From NCBI GenBank assembly GCA_046262995.1, contig JBHELQ010000035.1, positions 1 to 13,538 on the forward strand: DNA of 13,538 nucleotides. The letters are read 5' to 3'. Below the pieces are notes generated by a model that was given only the letters and a program-made list of their open reading frames with translations, was not told the DNA's origin and made no database searches. Shown one piece after another: positions 5,272 through 13,294 of this stretch (position 1 is the first letter of the stretch; each line of letters starts with the position of its first letter). The position numbers were made by a program, and so were the translations under genes. This DNA comes from JBHELQ01 sp046262995. Lineage in GTDB: Bacteria > Actinomycetota > Thermoleophilia > Solirubrobacterales > Thermoleophilaceae.

Positions 5272-6348
5272 TCAGGCCGCCCGGACGGAGCCCATCAGGC
5301 GGCGGAGCTCATCCGGGCTCGAAGAGCGCTGCTCGGCCAGCCTGCGGGTGATCTTGTTGCCCCGCGCGAGCTCTGCTAGCGAGGCGTCCATGGTCTGCAT
5401 GCCGGAGTTGCCGCCGGTCTGCACGGCCGAGTAGATCTGATGGGTCTTGCCCTCGCGGATCAGGTTCCGCACGGCGGCGGTCGGGACGAGCACCTCGGTG
5501 GCGCAAACGCGATCGAGCCCGTCGGGAGTGGGAAGCAGCTGCTGCGTCACGATGCCCTGTAGCGCCACCGACAGCTGGACCCTCACCTGCTGCTGCTGTG
5601 CCGGCGGGAAGACGTCGACGATCCTGTCGACGGTCTGAGCGGTGTCCTGGGTGTGCAGGGTCGCGAAGACCAGGTGGCCGGTCTCCGCGGCGGTCAGCGC
5701 CGTGGAGATCGTCTCCAGGTCCCTCATCTCGCCGACCAGGATCACGTCGGGGTCCTGGCGCAGCGCCGCCTTCAACCCGAGACCGAAGCTGGACGCGTCC
5801 GAACCGAGCTCGCGCTGGTTCACGATGCAGCTCTTGTGCGGATGCAGGAACTCGATCGGGTCCTCGATCGTCATGATGTGCTCCTGGCGCTCCTCGTTGA
5901 TGCGGTCGACCATCGCGGCCAGAGTGGTCGACTTTCCGGAGCCGGTGGGACCTGTCACGAGCACGAGTCCACGGGGCTTCCGCGTGAAGTCCGTCAGCAC
6001 CGAGGGAAGCCCGAGGTCGTCTAGCGCCGGCATCTGATCCGGGATCAGGCGGAATGCCGCGCCCACCGAGGCGCGCTGGAAGAAAGCATTCACACGGAAG
6101 CGGCCCTTGCTCGGGACCGAGTAGGCCAGGTCGACCTGGAGGTCCTCGTCCAGGCGCTTCTGCTGAGCGTCGGTGAGGATCGAGTAGATGATCTCCCGCG
6201 TGTCCTTGGGCGTCAGCACCGGGTACTCGAGCGGGCGCAGCCGGCCCTTCTCGCGGATGGTTGGCGGCGCACCCGCCGTCAGGTGCAGGTCGGATGCGCG
6301 CAGCTCGATCACTTCGAGCAGGATCTGGGCAAAGTCGTGGCCGGTCAT
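5272..6348 (-). CDS. pilT: Type IV pilus retraction ATPase
   Basis: A 358-residue cytoplasmic secretion ATPase of the PilT class, which powers pilus retraction and twitching. Visible motifs are the N-terminal 'ASDLHLTAGAPPTIREKGRL', Walker A GPTGSGKST (133-141), the Asp box 'TIEDPIEF' (160-167), Walker B 'DVILVGEMRD' (201-210) and the His box 'TGHLVFATLHTQDT' (223-236). The PilT hallmark appears as 'AVRNLIRE' (292-299; AIRNLIRE in most relatives). It lacks the tetracysteine site and N-domain of PilB, which separates the two. ATG 6348 is chosen because AGGA lies six bases upstream and the family N-terminus starts here. The frame stays open to 6534, but that extension overlaps pilB and is low-complexity Arg/Ser. 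The gap to pilB is 49 bases. Confidence 0.95.
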   Translation of the reverse strand: MTGHDFAQILLEVIELRASDLHLTAGAPPTIREKGRLRPLEYPVLTPKDTREIIYSILTDAQQKRLDEDLQVDLAYSVPSKGRFRVNAFFQRASVGAAFRLIPDQMPALDDLGLPSVLTDFTRKPRGLVLVTGPTGSGKSTTLAAMVDRINEERQEHIMTIEDPIEFLHPHKSCIVNQRELGSDASSFGLGLKAALRQDPDVILVGEMRDLETISTALTAAETGHLVFATLHTQDTAQTVDRIVDVFPPAQQQQVRVQLSVALQGIVTQQLLPTPDGLDRVCATEVLVPTAAVRNLIREGKTHQIYSAVQTGGNSGMQTMDASLAELARGNKITRRLAEQRSSSPDELRRLMGSVRAA

Positions 6349-6397
6349 GGCTTGTCCTGGGTCGGGGCGGAGCTTCCTGTATCGGCGGAAACTCGAA

Positions 6398-8167
6398 TCA
6401 CGTGACCCTTGAGACCTCCGTGATCGACGTGAGTCCGAGCCGGACCTTGTCGAGACCGTCGTCACGCAACGTGCGCATGCCGTTGGCGACCGCTGACGCG
6501 GCGATCTCCTCCGCGGTGGCTCGGGCCACGGCAAGCGAGCGGATCTCGTCCGTGACCGGCATCACCTCGTAGAGGCCGAGCCGGCCCTTGTAGCCGCTCA
6601 TCCCGCAGCGGGCGCAGCCGCCGGGCTCGAATGCCTCGACGTCGGAGCCGATCTCGAAGCCGGCGGCCTGGAGCGCGTCGGCCTTGAGCGGTGTCGGGCG
6701 CTTGCACTGGGAGCAGAGCGTTCGGGCCAGCCGCTGCGCGACCACGCAGTCGACGGCGGAGGCCGTCATGAAGGGCTCGATTCCCATCTCGGTCAGCCGC
6801 GTGATCGACGACGCCGCGTCGTTCGTGTGCAGCGTCGAGAGCACCAGATGGCCCGTGAGCGCGGACTGGCAGGCGATTCGCGCGGTCTCCCCGTCGCGAA
6901 TCTCGCCGACCATGATCACGTCGGGGTCCGAGCGCAGAATCGCTCGCAGCCCGGTCGGGAACGTGAGCCCCGCCTTGCCGCTGACCTGGATCTGGCTGAC
7001 ACCGGCGAGCTGGTACTCGACCGGGTCCTCGATCGTCAAGATCTTCCGCTCGGGCGAGTTGATCGCGCTCAGGGCGGCATAGAGGGTGGTCGACTTGCCG
7101 CAGCCGGTCGGGCCCGTGGCCAGGACCGCGCCGTAGCTTGCCTTGATCGCCTCCTCGAAGGCGGCGCGCGACTCCTTGCTCATCCCGAGCGTCTCGAGCG
7201 TCCGCACATCCTTGTCCTTGTCGAGCAGACGCATCACGATCCCCTCGCCCTTGACCGAGGGCGTGGTGGCGATGCGAATGTCAACCGCTCGTCCGGCGAC
7301 CTTCAGCGACACGCGGCCGTCCTGAGGAAGCCTGCGCTCCGAGATGTCCAGGTCGCCGGTGATCTTCACCCTCGAGATCACGCCGGAGACCATCCGGCGC
7401 GGGATCTGGGTTGACTCGCTGAGCATGCCGTCGACGCGGAAGCGGACGCGCATGTCGCCCTCGCCGGGCTCGAAGTGGACGTCCGAGGCCCCGTCCTCGA
7501 TGGCCTGCAGGATGATCGAGTTGACGAGCTTGGCGGTCGGCCCCTCCTCCGCGCTCTCGCGGATCTCGAAGGCTCCGCGCTCGGGCTCGTCGCCCTCGCC
7601 CTCTTCCTCGACTGCCTCGGCCACCGCGTCCTCGAGGCGCTTCATCCTCGCGATCAGCGAGACGATGTCGTCCTGCGAGGCGACCACGGCGCGCATCTCG
7701 TGCCCGGTCATCAGCTTCAAGTCGTCGAGCGCCAGCACGTTCGAGGGGTCGGCCATCGCCACGAGCAGCAGGCCGTGGGGGTCGAAGCCGATCGGCACCG
7801 CCTGGTAGCGGCGCACCGCCTGCGGAGTTACGAGGCTGACGGCGGAGGGATCGGGCTTGTAGACCGTCAGGTCGACGTGGTCGAGGCCGAAGCGCTCGGC
7901 CGTGGCACGAGCCAGCTGGTCGGCCGTGACCCCCCCGCTCTCGATCAGGACCCGCTCGGGAGTGCGGTCTGACTTCTTTCCCTCGGCGATGGCGCTCTGG
8001 AGCTGCTCGGCGGGGATGAAGCCGAGCTCCACCAGCACGTCGCCGATGGCGCCGTGCTTGCGGCCGCTCGCCCTGGGGGCCGTGATCCCGATTCCCTTGT
8101 CGGTCTCGGGAGCCTCGGCCTCTGCGCCGGACGTGGGGGCGGGATGGAGGTAACGGGTGGCGCTCAT
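6398..8167 (-). CDS. pilB: Type IV pilus assembly ATPase with MshEN-type N-domain
   Basis: A 589-residue GspE/PilB extension ATPase. After a 35-residue polar tail comes an N-domain at about 38-175 with the two-part pattern 'IGDVLVELGFIPAEQLQSAI' and 'PERVLIESGGVTADQLARA', which matches the MshEN/GspE-N fold; some MshEN domains bind cyclic di-GMP. A linker with an acidic run (187-196) leads to the ATPase core: 'DGASDVHFEP' (225-234), Walker A GPTGCGKST (352-360), Asp box 'TIEDPVEY' (378-385), Walker B 'DVIMVGEIRD' (416-425), His box 'TGHLVLSTLHTND' (438-450). Four cysteines (C485, C488, C518, C521) form the zinc site typical of PilB/GspE and absent from PilT. ATG 8167 is the only in-frame start before the N-domain; a ribosome binding site is not obvious. 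It is the first pilus gene and has its own promoter-like element. Confidence 0.95.
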   Translation of the reverse strand: MSATRYLHPAPTSGAEAEAPETDKGIGITAPRASGRKHGAIGDVLVELGFIPAEQLQSAIAEGKKSDRTPERVLIESGGVTADQLARATAERFGLDHVDLTVYKPDPSAVSLVTPQAVRRYQAVPIGFDPHGLLLVAMADPSNVLALDDLKLMTGHEMRAVVASQDDIVSLIARMKRLEDAVAEAVEEEGEGDEPERGAFEIRESAEEGPTAKLVNSIILQAIEDGASDVHFEPGEGDMRVRFRVDGMLSESTQIPRRMVSGVISRVKITGDLDISERRLPQDGRVSLKVAGRAVDIRIATTPSVKGEGIVMRLLDKDKDVRTLETLGMSKESRAAFEEAIKASYGAVLATGPTGCGKSTTLYAALSAINSPERKILTIEDPVEYQLAGVSQIQVSGKAGLTFPTGLRAILRSDPDVIMVGEIRDGETARIACQSALTGHLVLSTLHTNDAASSITRLTEMGIEPFMTASAVDCVVAQRLARTLCSQCKRPTPLKADALQAAGFEIGSDVEAFEPGGCARCGMSGYKGRLGLYEVMPVTDEIRSLAVARATAEEIAASAVANGMRTLRDDGLDKVRLGLTSITEVSRVT

Positions 8168-8169
8168 CT

Positions 8170-8195
8170 GGGGCAGGTCGCCCCCTCGCCGAGGG
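8170..8195 (-). promoter_or_regulatory. Overlapping hairpins just before the pilB start
   Basis: In the mRNA, CCCUC-GGC-GAGGG (8195-8183) and GGGGC-GACCU-GCCCC (8184-8170) are two 5-base-pair hairpins that share two bases, so they exclude each other. The second ends two bases before the start codon. The only G-rich ribosome-binding candidate (GAGGGGG) lies within them. Control of pilB translation is possible but unproven. Confidence 0.3.
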
Positions 8196-8224
8196 TTCGA
8201 GCGAAGGACGGCAATCTGCGTTTC

Positions 8225-8252
8225 TAATCGGCAGCTGCCGCCGGTTTCGTTA
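8225..8252 (-). promoter_or_regulatory. Sigma-28/WhiG-like promoter of the pilB operon
   Basis: On the minus strand TAAC (8252-8249), a 16-base spacer and GCCGATTA (8232-8225) resemble TAAA-N15/16-GCCGATAA. The GCCGAT core is exact and the spacer equals that of the pilA element. It lies just after the aroE stop and predicts a leader of about 50 bases before the pilB ATG. Confidence 0.6.
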
Positions 8253-8257
8253 GTTCC

Positions 8258-9049
8258 TCAGACGCGGCGGAGGGAGGCCCGCATGGCTTCCAGCGGCGCC
8301 ACGGCGCCAATCCAGCGCTCCAGGCTGCGCGCACCCTGGCGCACAAGGACCTCGAGCCCGTCGACCACACGGGAGCCTCCGCGGCGAGCCCAGAGGCAGA
8401 GGCCCGTCGGCTCGTCGCCATAAACGAGGTCGACCAGCACGGGCGGCGGGTCGGTGCCCTCCAACGACAGGGCCGTCAGCGCCTGGTCCGCATCGGTGCC
8501 GGGCTCGAGCCCTACCGAGGTCGCGTTCACGAGCAGGTCGGCCGGCTCGGGCGCCGGAACGTGCCTGACGCCCAGCTCAGCCGCCAGCGCGGCGGCGCGC
8601 TCGGACGTCCGATTCCAGATGCTTACCTCAGCAGCGCCCGCCTCTCTGAGCGCCCAGACGACGGCGCGCGCCGCGCCGCCCGCGCCGAGAACGACCGCTC
8701 GGCCGCGCGGCGGCTCGCCCAGCGCGTCGAGGAATCCGCCCGCGTCGGTGTTGTCCGCCTCGATCGCGCCATGCCGGAAGGTCAGCGTGTTGGCGGCGCC
8801 GATCGCCGCAGCGGCCGGCGTGCGCTCGCTCGCCATGGCGGCCGCCGCGAGCTTGTGGGGGAGCGTCACGTTCGCGCCCACGTATCCCGATCCGGGGAGG
8901 GCCGTTACCGTCTCCTCGAAGCGGTCGGGCGGCACCGGCAGCTTGAAGTAGCGCCAATCGAGCCCCAGGGCTTCGAAGGCGGCGCTCATCATCGCCGGCG
9001 AGCGGCTGTGAGCCACCGGATAGCCGAGCACGCCGGTGAGCTCGGTCAA
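8258..9049 (-). CDS. aroE: Shikimate dehydrogenase
   Basis: A 263-residue cytosolic enzyme that reduces 3-dehydroshikimate to shikimate with NADPH in aromatic amino acid synthesis. Substrate-site motifs are 'SRSP' (15-18), 'NVTLPHK' with catalytic K66, N87 in 'AANTLT' and D102 in 'DNTDAGG'. The dinucleotide fold has 'GAGGAARA' (122-129), 'NRT' (146-148, an NADP phosphate contact in this family) and 'VNATSVG' (174-180). Q238 in 'VRQGARS' completes the set. Length is normal. The start is TTG, overlapping the mltG stop as TTGA, which implies translational coupling. The protein has no link to pili; it ends the housekeeping operon, and the pilB promoter-like element begins right after its stop. 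Confidence 0.95.
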   Translation of the reverse strand: MTELTGVLGYPVAHSRSPAMMSAAFEALGLDWRYFKLPVPPDRFEETVTALPGSGYVGANVTLPHKLAAAAMASERTPAAAAIGAANTLTFRHGAIEADNTDAGGFLDALGEPPRGRAVVLGAGGAARAVVWALREAGAAEVSIWNRTSERAAALAAELGVRHVPAPEPADLLVNATSVGLEPGTDADQALTALSLEGTDPPPVLVDLVYGDEPTGLCLWARRGGSRVVDGLEVLVRQGARSLERWIGAVAPLEAMRASLRRV

Positions 9050-10278
9050 CAGTCCGCCGGCGAGCGTCCACCCCGCCCCGCGCGTGCCCGGTTGTAACGG
9101 TCGAACAGCCGTTGGAACTCAGCGTCCGTGCGGGCGAAGGAGTGGCTCCCGTTGCCGCACGGCTTGACGACGTAGTAGAGGAAATGGGTGCGGGCCGGAT
9201 GCGCCGCCGCCCGGATCGAGGCCAGTCCGGGATTGCCGATCGGGCCGGGCGGAAGCCCGTGGCGCCGGTAGGTGTTGTAGGGAGACCGGAGTCCCAGCTC
9301 CGAGCGCTTCAACGGGCGCTGCCAGTTGCCGGTCGCGTAGCGGATCGTCGCGTCGATCTGGAGCGGCATCCCGTCGTGGAGGCGGTTGTAGATCACCGAC
9401 GCGACCAGCGGTCGGTCCTTCGCCACCTGCGCCTCGCGCTCCACCAGCGAGGCGATGATCAGGACGTCGTATGGCGTGAGGTTCTTGCGGCGAGCGCGGC
9501 GCAGGTCCACCTGTTCGAAGGCGCTCCGGAACGCGGACAGCTGCTGCTCGACGAGCAGGGAGACGGGACGGCCCCGCTTGAGGCGGAAGGTGGCCGGGAA
9601 CAGGAAGCCCTCCAGGTCGCGGACTTGCCGCGCGCCGTACTCGCGGGGGTCCAGCGCACGCGACCGGCGGCTGGCGGCGAGGTAATCGCCCCGAAGGCTG
9701 TGGCCGACGATCCCGGCGATCTCCCTGCGCGAGCGGCCCTCCGGGATCGTCAGCGTCACGATGTCCGGCCGCGGGCCCTTCGCCAGCGCGTCCAGGGCCG
9801 CCCCGTAGCTCATGTCCTTCCGCAGCGTGTAGACGCCCGCCTTGAGCTCGTCGCCGCGCCCCGAGAGGTGGGCGCGCAGGGAGAAGAAGAACGAGCTCGA
9901 GACCACACCACGGCGGTCGAGCAGGTCCGCGATCTCACCCACGCCCGCCCCGCGCGGGACGACCACCTGGGTCCGGCCGCCGCCGTCTCCGCCGAACGGC
10001 TGGAACAGCGAGATCAAGAGCCAGGCGAGGAGAATCGCGCCGGCCCCTCCGCCGAGCGCCAGGAGGACGCGGACGCGGCCGTTTCCGCCGCGGCGAGGCG
10101 GCGGCGGGGGCGCGCCCGTCGCCTCGGCCCGGGCCGCCGTGAGCTCGCGGGCCCGCTCGAGCCAGCCGTCGCCTGCGGGCGCCCCGCCGCCGGCACGGCG
10201 CGCCTCGCGCTCGCGGCGAGAGGCCTCTCGCTCCTCGGGCGAGCGACCACCGGGAACGGGCGGTGGTCCGCCGCTCAC
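9046..10278 (-). CDS. mltG: Endolytic peptidoglycan transglycosylase
   Basis: A 410-residue MltG/YceG-family protein, thought to cut nascent glycan strands at the membrane and end their growth. Residues 1-68 are a cytoplasmic Pro/Arg/Ala-rich tail ('EEREASRREREARRAGG'), longer than in the E. coli enzyme. One transmembrane helix follows at about 69-93, then the extracellular part. This shows a LysM-like segment ('VVVPRGAGVGEIADLLDRRGVV'), 'LKAGVYTL', 'TIPEGRSRREIA', 'DLEGFLFPATF' (221-231) and the catalytic Glu280 in 'ASLVEREA'. Further family blocks are 'YNRLHDGMPLQIDATIRYATG' and 'SPYNTYRRHGLPPGPIGNPG'. The GTG start overlaps the ruvX stop by four bases (GTGA), and its own stop overlaps the aroE start. 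The order ruvX-mltG-aroE is conserved in many actinobacteria. Confidence 0.95.
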   Translation of the reverse strand: MSGGPPPVPGGRSPEEREASRREREARRAGGGAPAGDGWLERARELTAARAEATGAPPPPPRRGGNGRVRVLLALGGGAGAILLAWLLISLFQPFGGDGGGRTQVVVPRGAGVGEIADLLDRRGVVSSSFFFSLRAHLSGRGDELKAGVYTLRKDMSYGAALDALAKGPRPDIVTLTIPEGRSRREIAGIVGHSLRGDYLAASRRSRALDPREYGARQVRDLEGFLFPATFRLKRGRPVSLLVEQQLSAFRSAFEQVDLRRARRKNLTPYDVLIIASLVEREAQVAKDRPLVASVIYNRLHDGMPLQIDATIRYATGNWQRPLKRSELGLRSPYNTYRRHGLPPGPIGNPGLASIRAAAHPARTHFLYYVVKPCGNGSHSFARTDAEFQRLFDRYNRARAGRGGRSPADC

Positions 10279-10670
10279 TCGGGCCTGCCTGCCCGTGCGA
10301 GCCAGCTCTCGAGCAGGTGCGCGGCCGCGCGCGCGTCCGAGTCGCCCTCGCCCCCCGCCCGCTCCGCCATCCTGGTCGTCAGGCGCTCGTCGTACAGCTC
10401 CACCGGAACGGACACTCTACTTTCGAGCCGCTCGGCAAACTCGCGAGCCAGCCCCGCCTGTCGGCCCTCCTCCCCCCTGAGAGTCAGCGGCAGGCCCACC
10501 ACCACTCGCTCCGCTCTCTGTTCCTCGACGAGGCGCGCCAGCGCCGCCAGGCCACGCCGGCTGTCGGGCCGCGCGACGGTACGGAGCGGAGTGGCCAGCG
10601 TCCCGCTCGGGTCGGATACGGCGCAACCGCAGCGCGCCTCGCCATGATCCAGCGCCACGACTCGTCCCAC
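10275..10670 (-). CDS. ruvX: RuvX/YqgF putative Holliday junction resolvase
   Basis: A 131-residue RNase H-fold nuclease family member. In E. coli YqgF is tied to 16S rRNA 5'-end processing, and a junction-resolving role has been proposed. Acidic active-site candidates are D8 in 'VVALDHGEARCGCAVSDP', E95 in 'YDERLTT' and D112 in 'SDARAAAHLLESWL'. The substrate-binding 'VVVGLPLTLRGEEG' block is present. The first block is slightly unusual in having two cysteines (C14, C16) where Ile and Val are common. The GTG start is two bases after the alaS stop, and the stop overlaps mltG, so it is cotranslated in the operon. Confidence 0.93.
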   Translation of the reverse strand: MGRVVALDHGEARCGCAVSDPSGTLATPLRTVARPDSRRGLAALARLVEEQRAERVVVGLPLTLRGEEGRQAGLAREFAERLESRVSVPVELYDERLTTRMAERAGGEGDSDARAAAHLLESWLARAGRPE

Positions 10671-10672
10671 GG

Positions 10673-13294
10673 CTACGCGAGCGTCTTCTCTATCTGGGCG
10701 CGGGCGGCCGCGAGGGCTTCCGGCAGCTTGGCCGGGTCGCGGCCGCCGGCCTGCGCCATTCCGTCACGGCCGCCCCCTCCGCCCCCTGCGATCACGGCGG
10801 CCGTTCGCACGACCTCGCCCGCCTTGAGGCCACGCTCGACCGCCGCCCGCGCGAAATTCGCCACCAGGTGCACTCGCCCGTCGACCGCGCAGCCGAGCAC
10901 GACCGCCGAGTCGCCCAGTCGCTGCTTGACCGTGTCCGACAGGGCGAGCAGCGTCTTGGGGTCGGGGGCCTCCACCGCCTCGACCACCACCCGCATCCCC
11001 GCGAGCTCCTCGGCTCCGGACGCGAGCTGCTCGGCCAGCTCCCTGTCGGGCGCCCCGCCAGAGCCCCTCTCGAGCTCCCGCGCGCGCTCGCCGAGCCGCT
11101 GAACGGCACGCACCACCTCGTGCTCGGGGACGCGCAGCATGCTGGCGATCTCCCGCAGCCGCGCCGTCCGCTGGGCGAACAGGTCGGCGCCGGCAGGGCC
11201 GCTCACCGCCTCGATCCGACGGACGTTCGACGCGCTCGAGGTCTCGTGGGTGACGTGGAACAGGCCGACCTCCCCGGTCGCCGCCACGTGCGTCCCGCCG
11301 CACAGCTCGCGTGAGACGTCCGCCACCTCGACCATCCGGACCCAGTCGCCGTACTTCTCGCCGAACAGGGCCATGGCCCCGAGCGCCTCCGCCTCGTCGC
11401 GAGTCGTCTCGATCGCCCGAACCGGGAGGTTGTCCGAGACCCACCCGCCGACGAGCGCCTCGATCTCCGCCAGCTCCTCGTCGGACAGCCGCTCGCCATG
11501 CGTGAAGTCGAAGCGCAGCTTGTCGGGCCCCACGTAGGAGCCCGCCTGGCGCACGTGCTTGCCGAGCCGCTCGCGCAACGCCGCGTGCAGGAGGTGCGTG
11601 GCGGTGTGGTTGCGCATCGTGGCGAGGCGGGTCGCGCGCTCCACCACGGCCCGCGCGGGCTCCCCCGCCCCAATCTCCCCCTCGATCGGCTCGAGCGCTA
11701 TCGCCTGATCGCCTCCGACCCGATAGACGTCCACCACGCTGCCGCGGCCAGACGGCGTCTCCACCACCCCGCCGTCCGACACCTGCCCGCCCCCCTCGGG
11801 ATAGAACGGGCTCTCCTCGAGCTTCACCAGGAGATTGCCGTCCGCCCGCTCGACGGCGCCGACGACGCTCTCCCACTCGATCGCCTCGTAGCCGACGAAG
11901 CGGCTCTCGAAGCCCGCCCCGCGGGAGAAGGCGATCACCCGCTCGTGCTCGTGCCCCTCGGCTGTCGCCCGCCGCCCGCCTGAGCGAGCCAGGTCTCTGG
12001 CCCGGTCCATCAGCTCCTCGAAGCCCTGGTCGTCGACGGACAGGCCCTCGCCGGCCAGTAGCTCCTTGGTCAGCTCATAGGGAAAGCCATAGGTGTCGTG
12101 CAGGCGAAAGGCGTCCTCCGCGGACACCCACGACGTGCCTTCGGCCCTTGCTCGCTCGACGAGCTCCGCGAGCAGACGCTCGCCCTGGGCGAGGGTGCGG
12201 CCGAAGTGCTCCTCCTCGGACGTCGTCCAGCGCGCGATCGCCTCGCGCTCCGAGACGAGCTCCGGGTAGGCGTCGCCCATCGTCTGGACGACTCGATGGC
12301 AGATCCGCGGGAGGAAGGAGCCCTCGATCCCGAGAGCGCGCCCCTGCTGGATGGCGCGCCGCATGATCCGGCGCAGGATGTAGCCACGGTCCTCGTTCGA
12401 CGGGACCACCCCGTCGGCGATCAGGAACGCCGTGCCTCGCCCATGGTCGGCGAGGACGCGGAGCGCCCTGGTCGTCTGGAAGTCCTGGCCGTGGCGCCGA
12501 CCGGAGAGCTCCTCCCCGAGCTCCACGATCGGTCGGAACTGGTCGCTCTCGAACACCGAGGGGACGTTCTGGAGCAGCGCGGCCGTCCGGTCGAGGCCGA
12601 GCCCGGTGTCGATGTTCTGCTGGGGAAGCTCGCTCAGCGAGCCGTCTTCGTGCAGCTCGTACTCCATGAAGACGAGGTTCCAGAACTCGAGGAAGCGCTC
12701 CGTGTCGTCGCCCGGGCGGTCGTCGTCGGGCCCGAAGTCGGGCCCGCGGTCGTAGTAGAGCTCCGAGTTCGGGCCGCAGGGCCCCGTCGGCCCGGACTGC
12801 CAGAAGTTGTCCTCACGCCCGAGCTGCACGATCCGCTCGTCCGGCACACCAACCGAGCGCCAGCACGCGATCGCCTCTTCGTCCGGGCCGAGACCTAGCT
12901 CGTCGTCTCCGCCGAAGACCGTGATCCAGAGCCGCTCCTGATCGAAATCGAGCCCCCCGCCGGTCGCGAACTCCCAGGCGAAGTCGACCGCTCCCTGCTT
13001 GAAGTAGTCGCCGACCGAGAAGTTGCCGAGCATCTCGAAGAAGGTCAGGTGCCGCGCGGTCATTCCCACGTTCTCGATGTCCGTGGTGCGGAAGCACTTC
13101 TGGCATGAGGTCAGCCGGCGCGACGGAGGCTCCTCCTCGCCGCGGAAGTACGGCTTGAGCGGCTGCATGCCGGCGGTGGTGAGCAGGACGGACGGGTCGT
13201 ACGCCGACGGCACGAGCGAAGCAGAGGGCGTGCGCAGGTGCTCGCGCTCCTCGAAGAAGGAGAGAAATCGCTCGCGGATCTCCGAGGCGGTCAC
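10673..13294 (-). CDS. alaS: Alanyl-tRNA synthetase
   Basis: A full-length 873-residue class II synthetase that charges tRNA-Ala with alanine and edits Ser and Gly mistakes. The catalytic domain starts at 'EIRERFLSFFEEREH' and holds motif 2 ('RHLTFFEMLGNFSVGDYFK', 81-99) and motif 3 ('NEDRGYILRRIMRRA', 300-314). The editing domain has the metal site residues H563 and H567 in 'NHTATHLLHAAL' and C665 and H669 in 'CGGTH'. The C-terminal C-Ala domain carries the glycine-rich stretch at 837-842. GTG 13294 is the family N-terminus and has no Shine-Dalgarno sequence; a -10-like TAGACT 8 bases upstream suggests a leaderless message. It heads the alaS-ruvX-mltG-aroE operon. Confidence 0.97.
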   Translation of the reverse strand: MTASEIRERFLSFFEEREHLRTPSASLVPSAYDPSVLLTTAGMQPLKPYFRGEEEPPSRRLTSCQKCFRTTDIENVGMTARHLTFFEMLGNFSVGDYFKQGAVDFAWEFATGGGLDFDQERLWITVFGGDDELGLGPDEEAIACWRSVGVPDERIVQLGREDNFWQSGPTGPCGPNSELYYDRGPDFGPDDDRPGDDTERFLEFWNLVFMEYELHEDGSLSELPQQNIDTGLGLDRTAALLQNVPSVFESDQFRPIVELGEELSGRRHGQDFQTTRALRVLADHGRGTAFLIADGVVPSNEDRGYILRRIMRRAIQQGRALGIEGSFLPRICHRVVQTMGDAYPELVSEREAIARWTTSEEEHFGRTLAQGERLLAELVERARAEGTSWVSAEDAFRLHDTYGFPYELTKELLAGEGLSVDDQGFEELMDRARDLARSGGRRATAEGHEHERVIAFSRGAGFESRFVGYEAIEWESVVGAVERADGNLLVKLEESPFYPEGGGQVSDGGVVETPSGRGSVVDVYRVGGDQAIALEPIEGEIGAGEPARAVVERATRLATMRNHTATHLLHAALRERLGKHVRQAGSYVGPDKLRFDFTHGERLSDEELAEIEALVGGWVSDNLPVRAIETTRDEAEALGAMALFGEKYGDWVRMVEVADVSRELCGGTHVAATGEVGLFHVTHETSSASNVRRIEAVSGPAGADLFAQRTARLREIASMLRVPEHEVVRAVQRLGERARELERGSGGAPDRELAEQLASGAEELAGMRVVVEAVEAPDPKTLLALSDTVKQRLGDSAVVLGCAVDGRVHLVANFARAAVERGLKAGEVVRTAAVIAGGGGGGRDGMAQAGGRDPAKLPEALAAARAQIEKTLA

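Noticed and set aside
6379..6386. GCCGATAC between pilB and pilT as a third sigma-28-like -10
   Set aside because: No TAAA-like element lies 15 or 16 bases upstream, and the genes look cotranscribed.
6349..6534. Longer pilT reading from ATG 6534
   Set aside because: It overlaps the pilB coding end and gives Arg/Ser-rich low-complexity sequence; ATG 6348 matches the family N-terminus and has AGGA upstream.
9112..10647. Long plus-strand open frame (511 codons)
   Set aside because: Antisense shadow of mltG and ruvX; no recognisable motifs and biased Arg/Ala/Pro composition.
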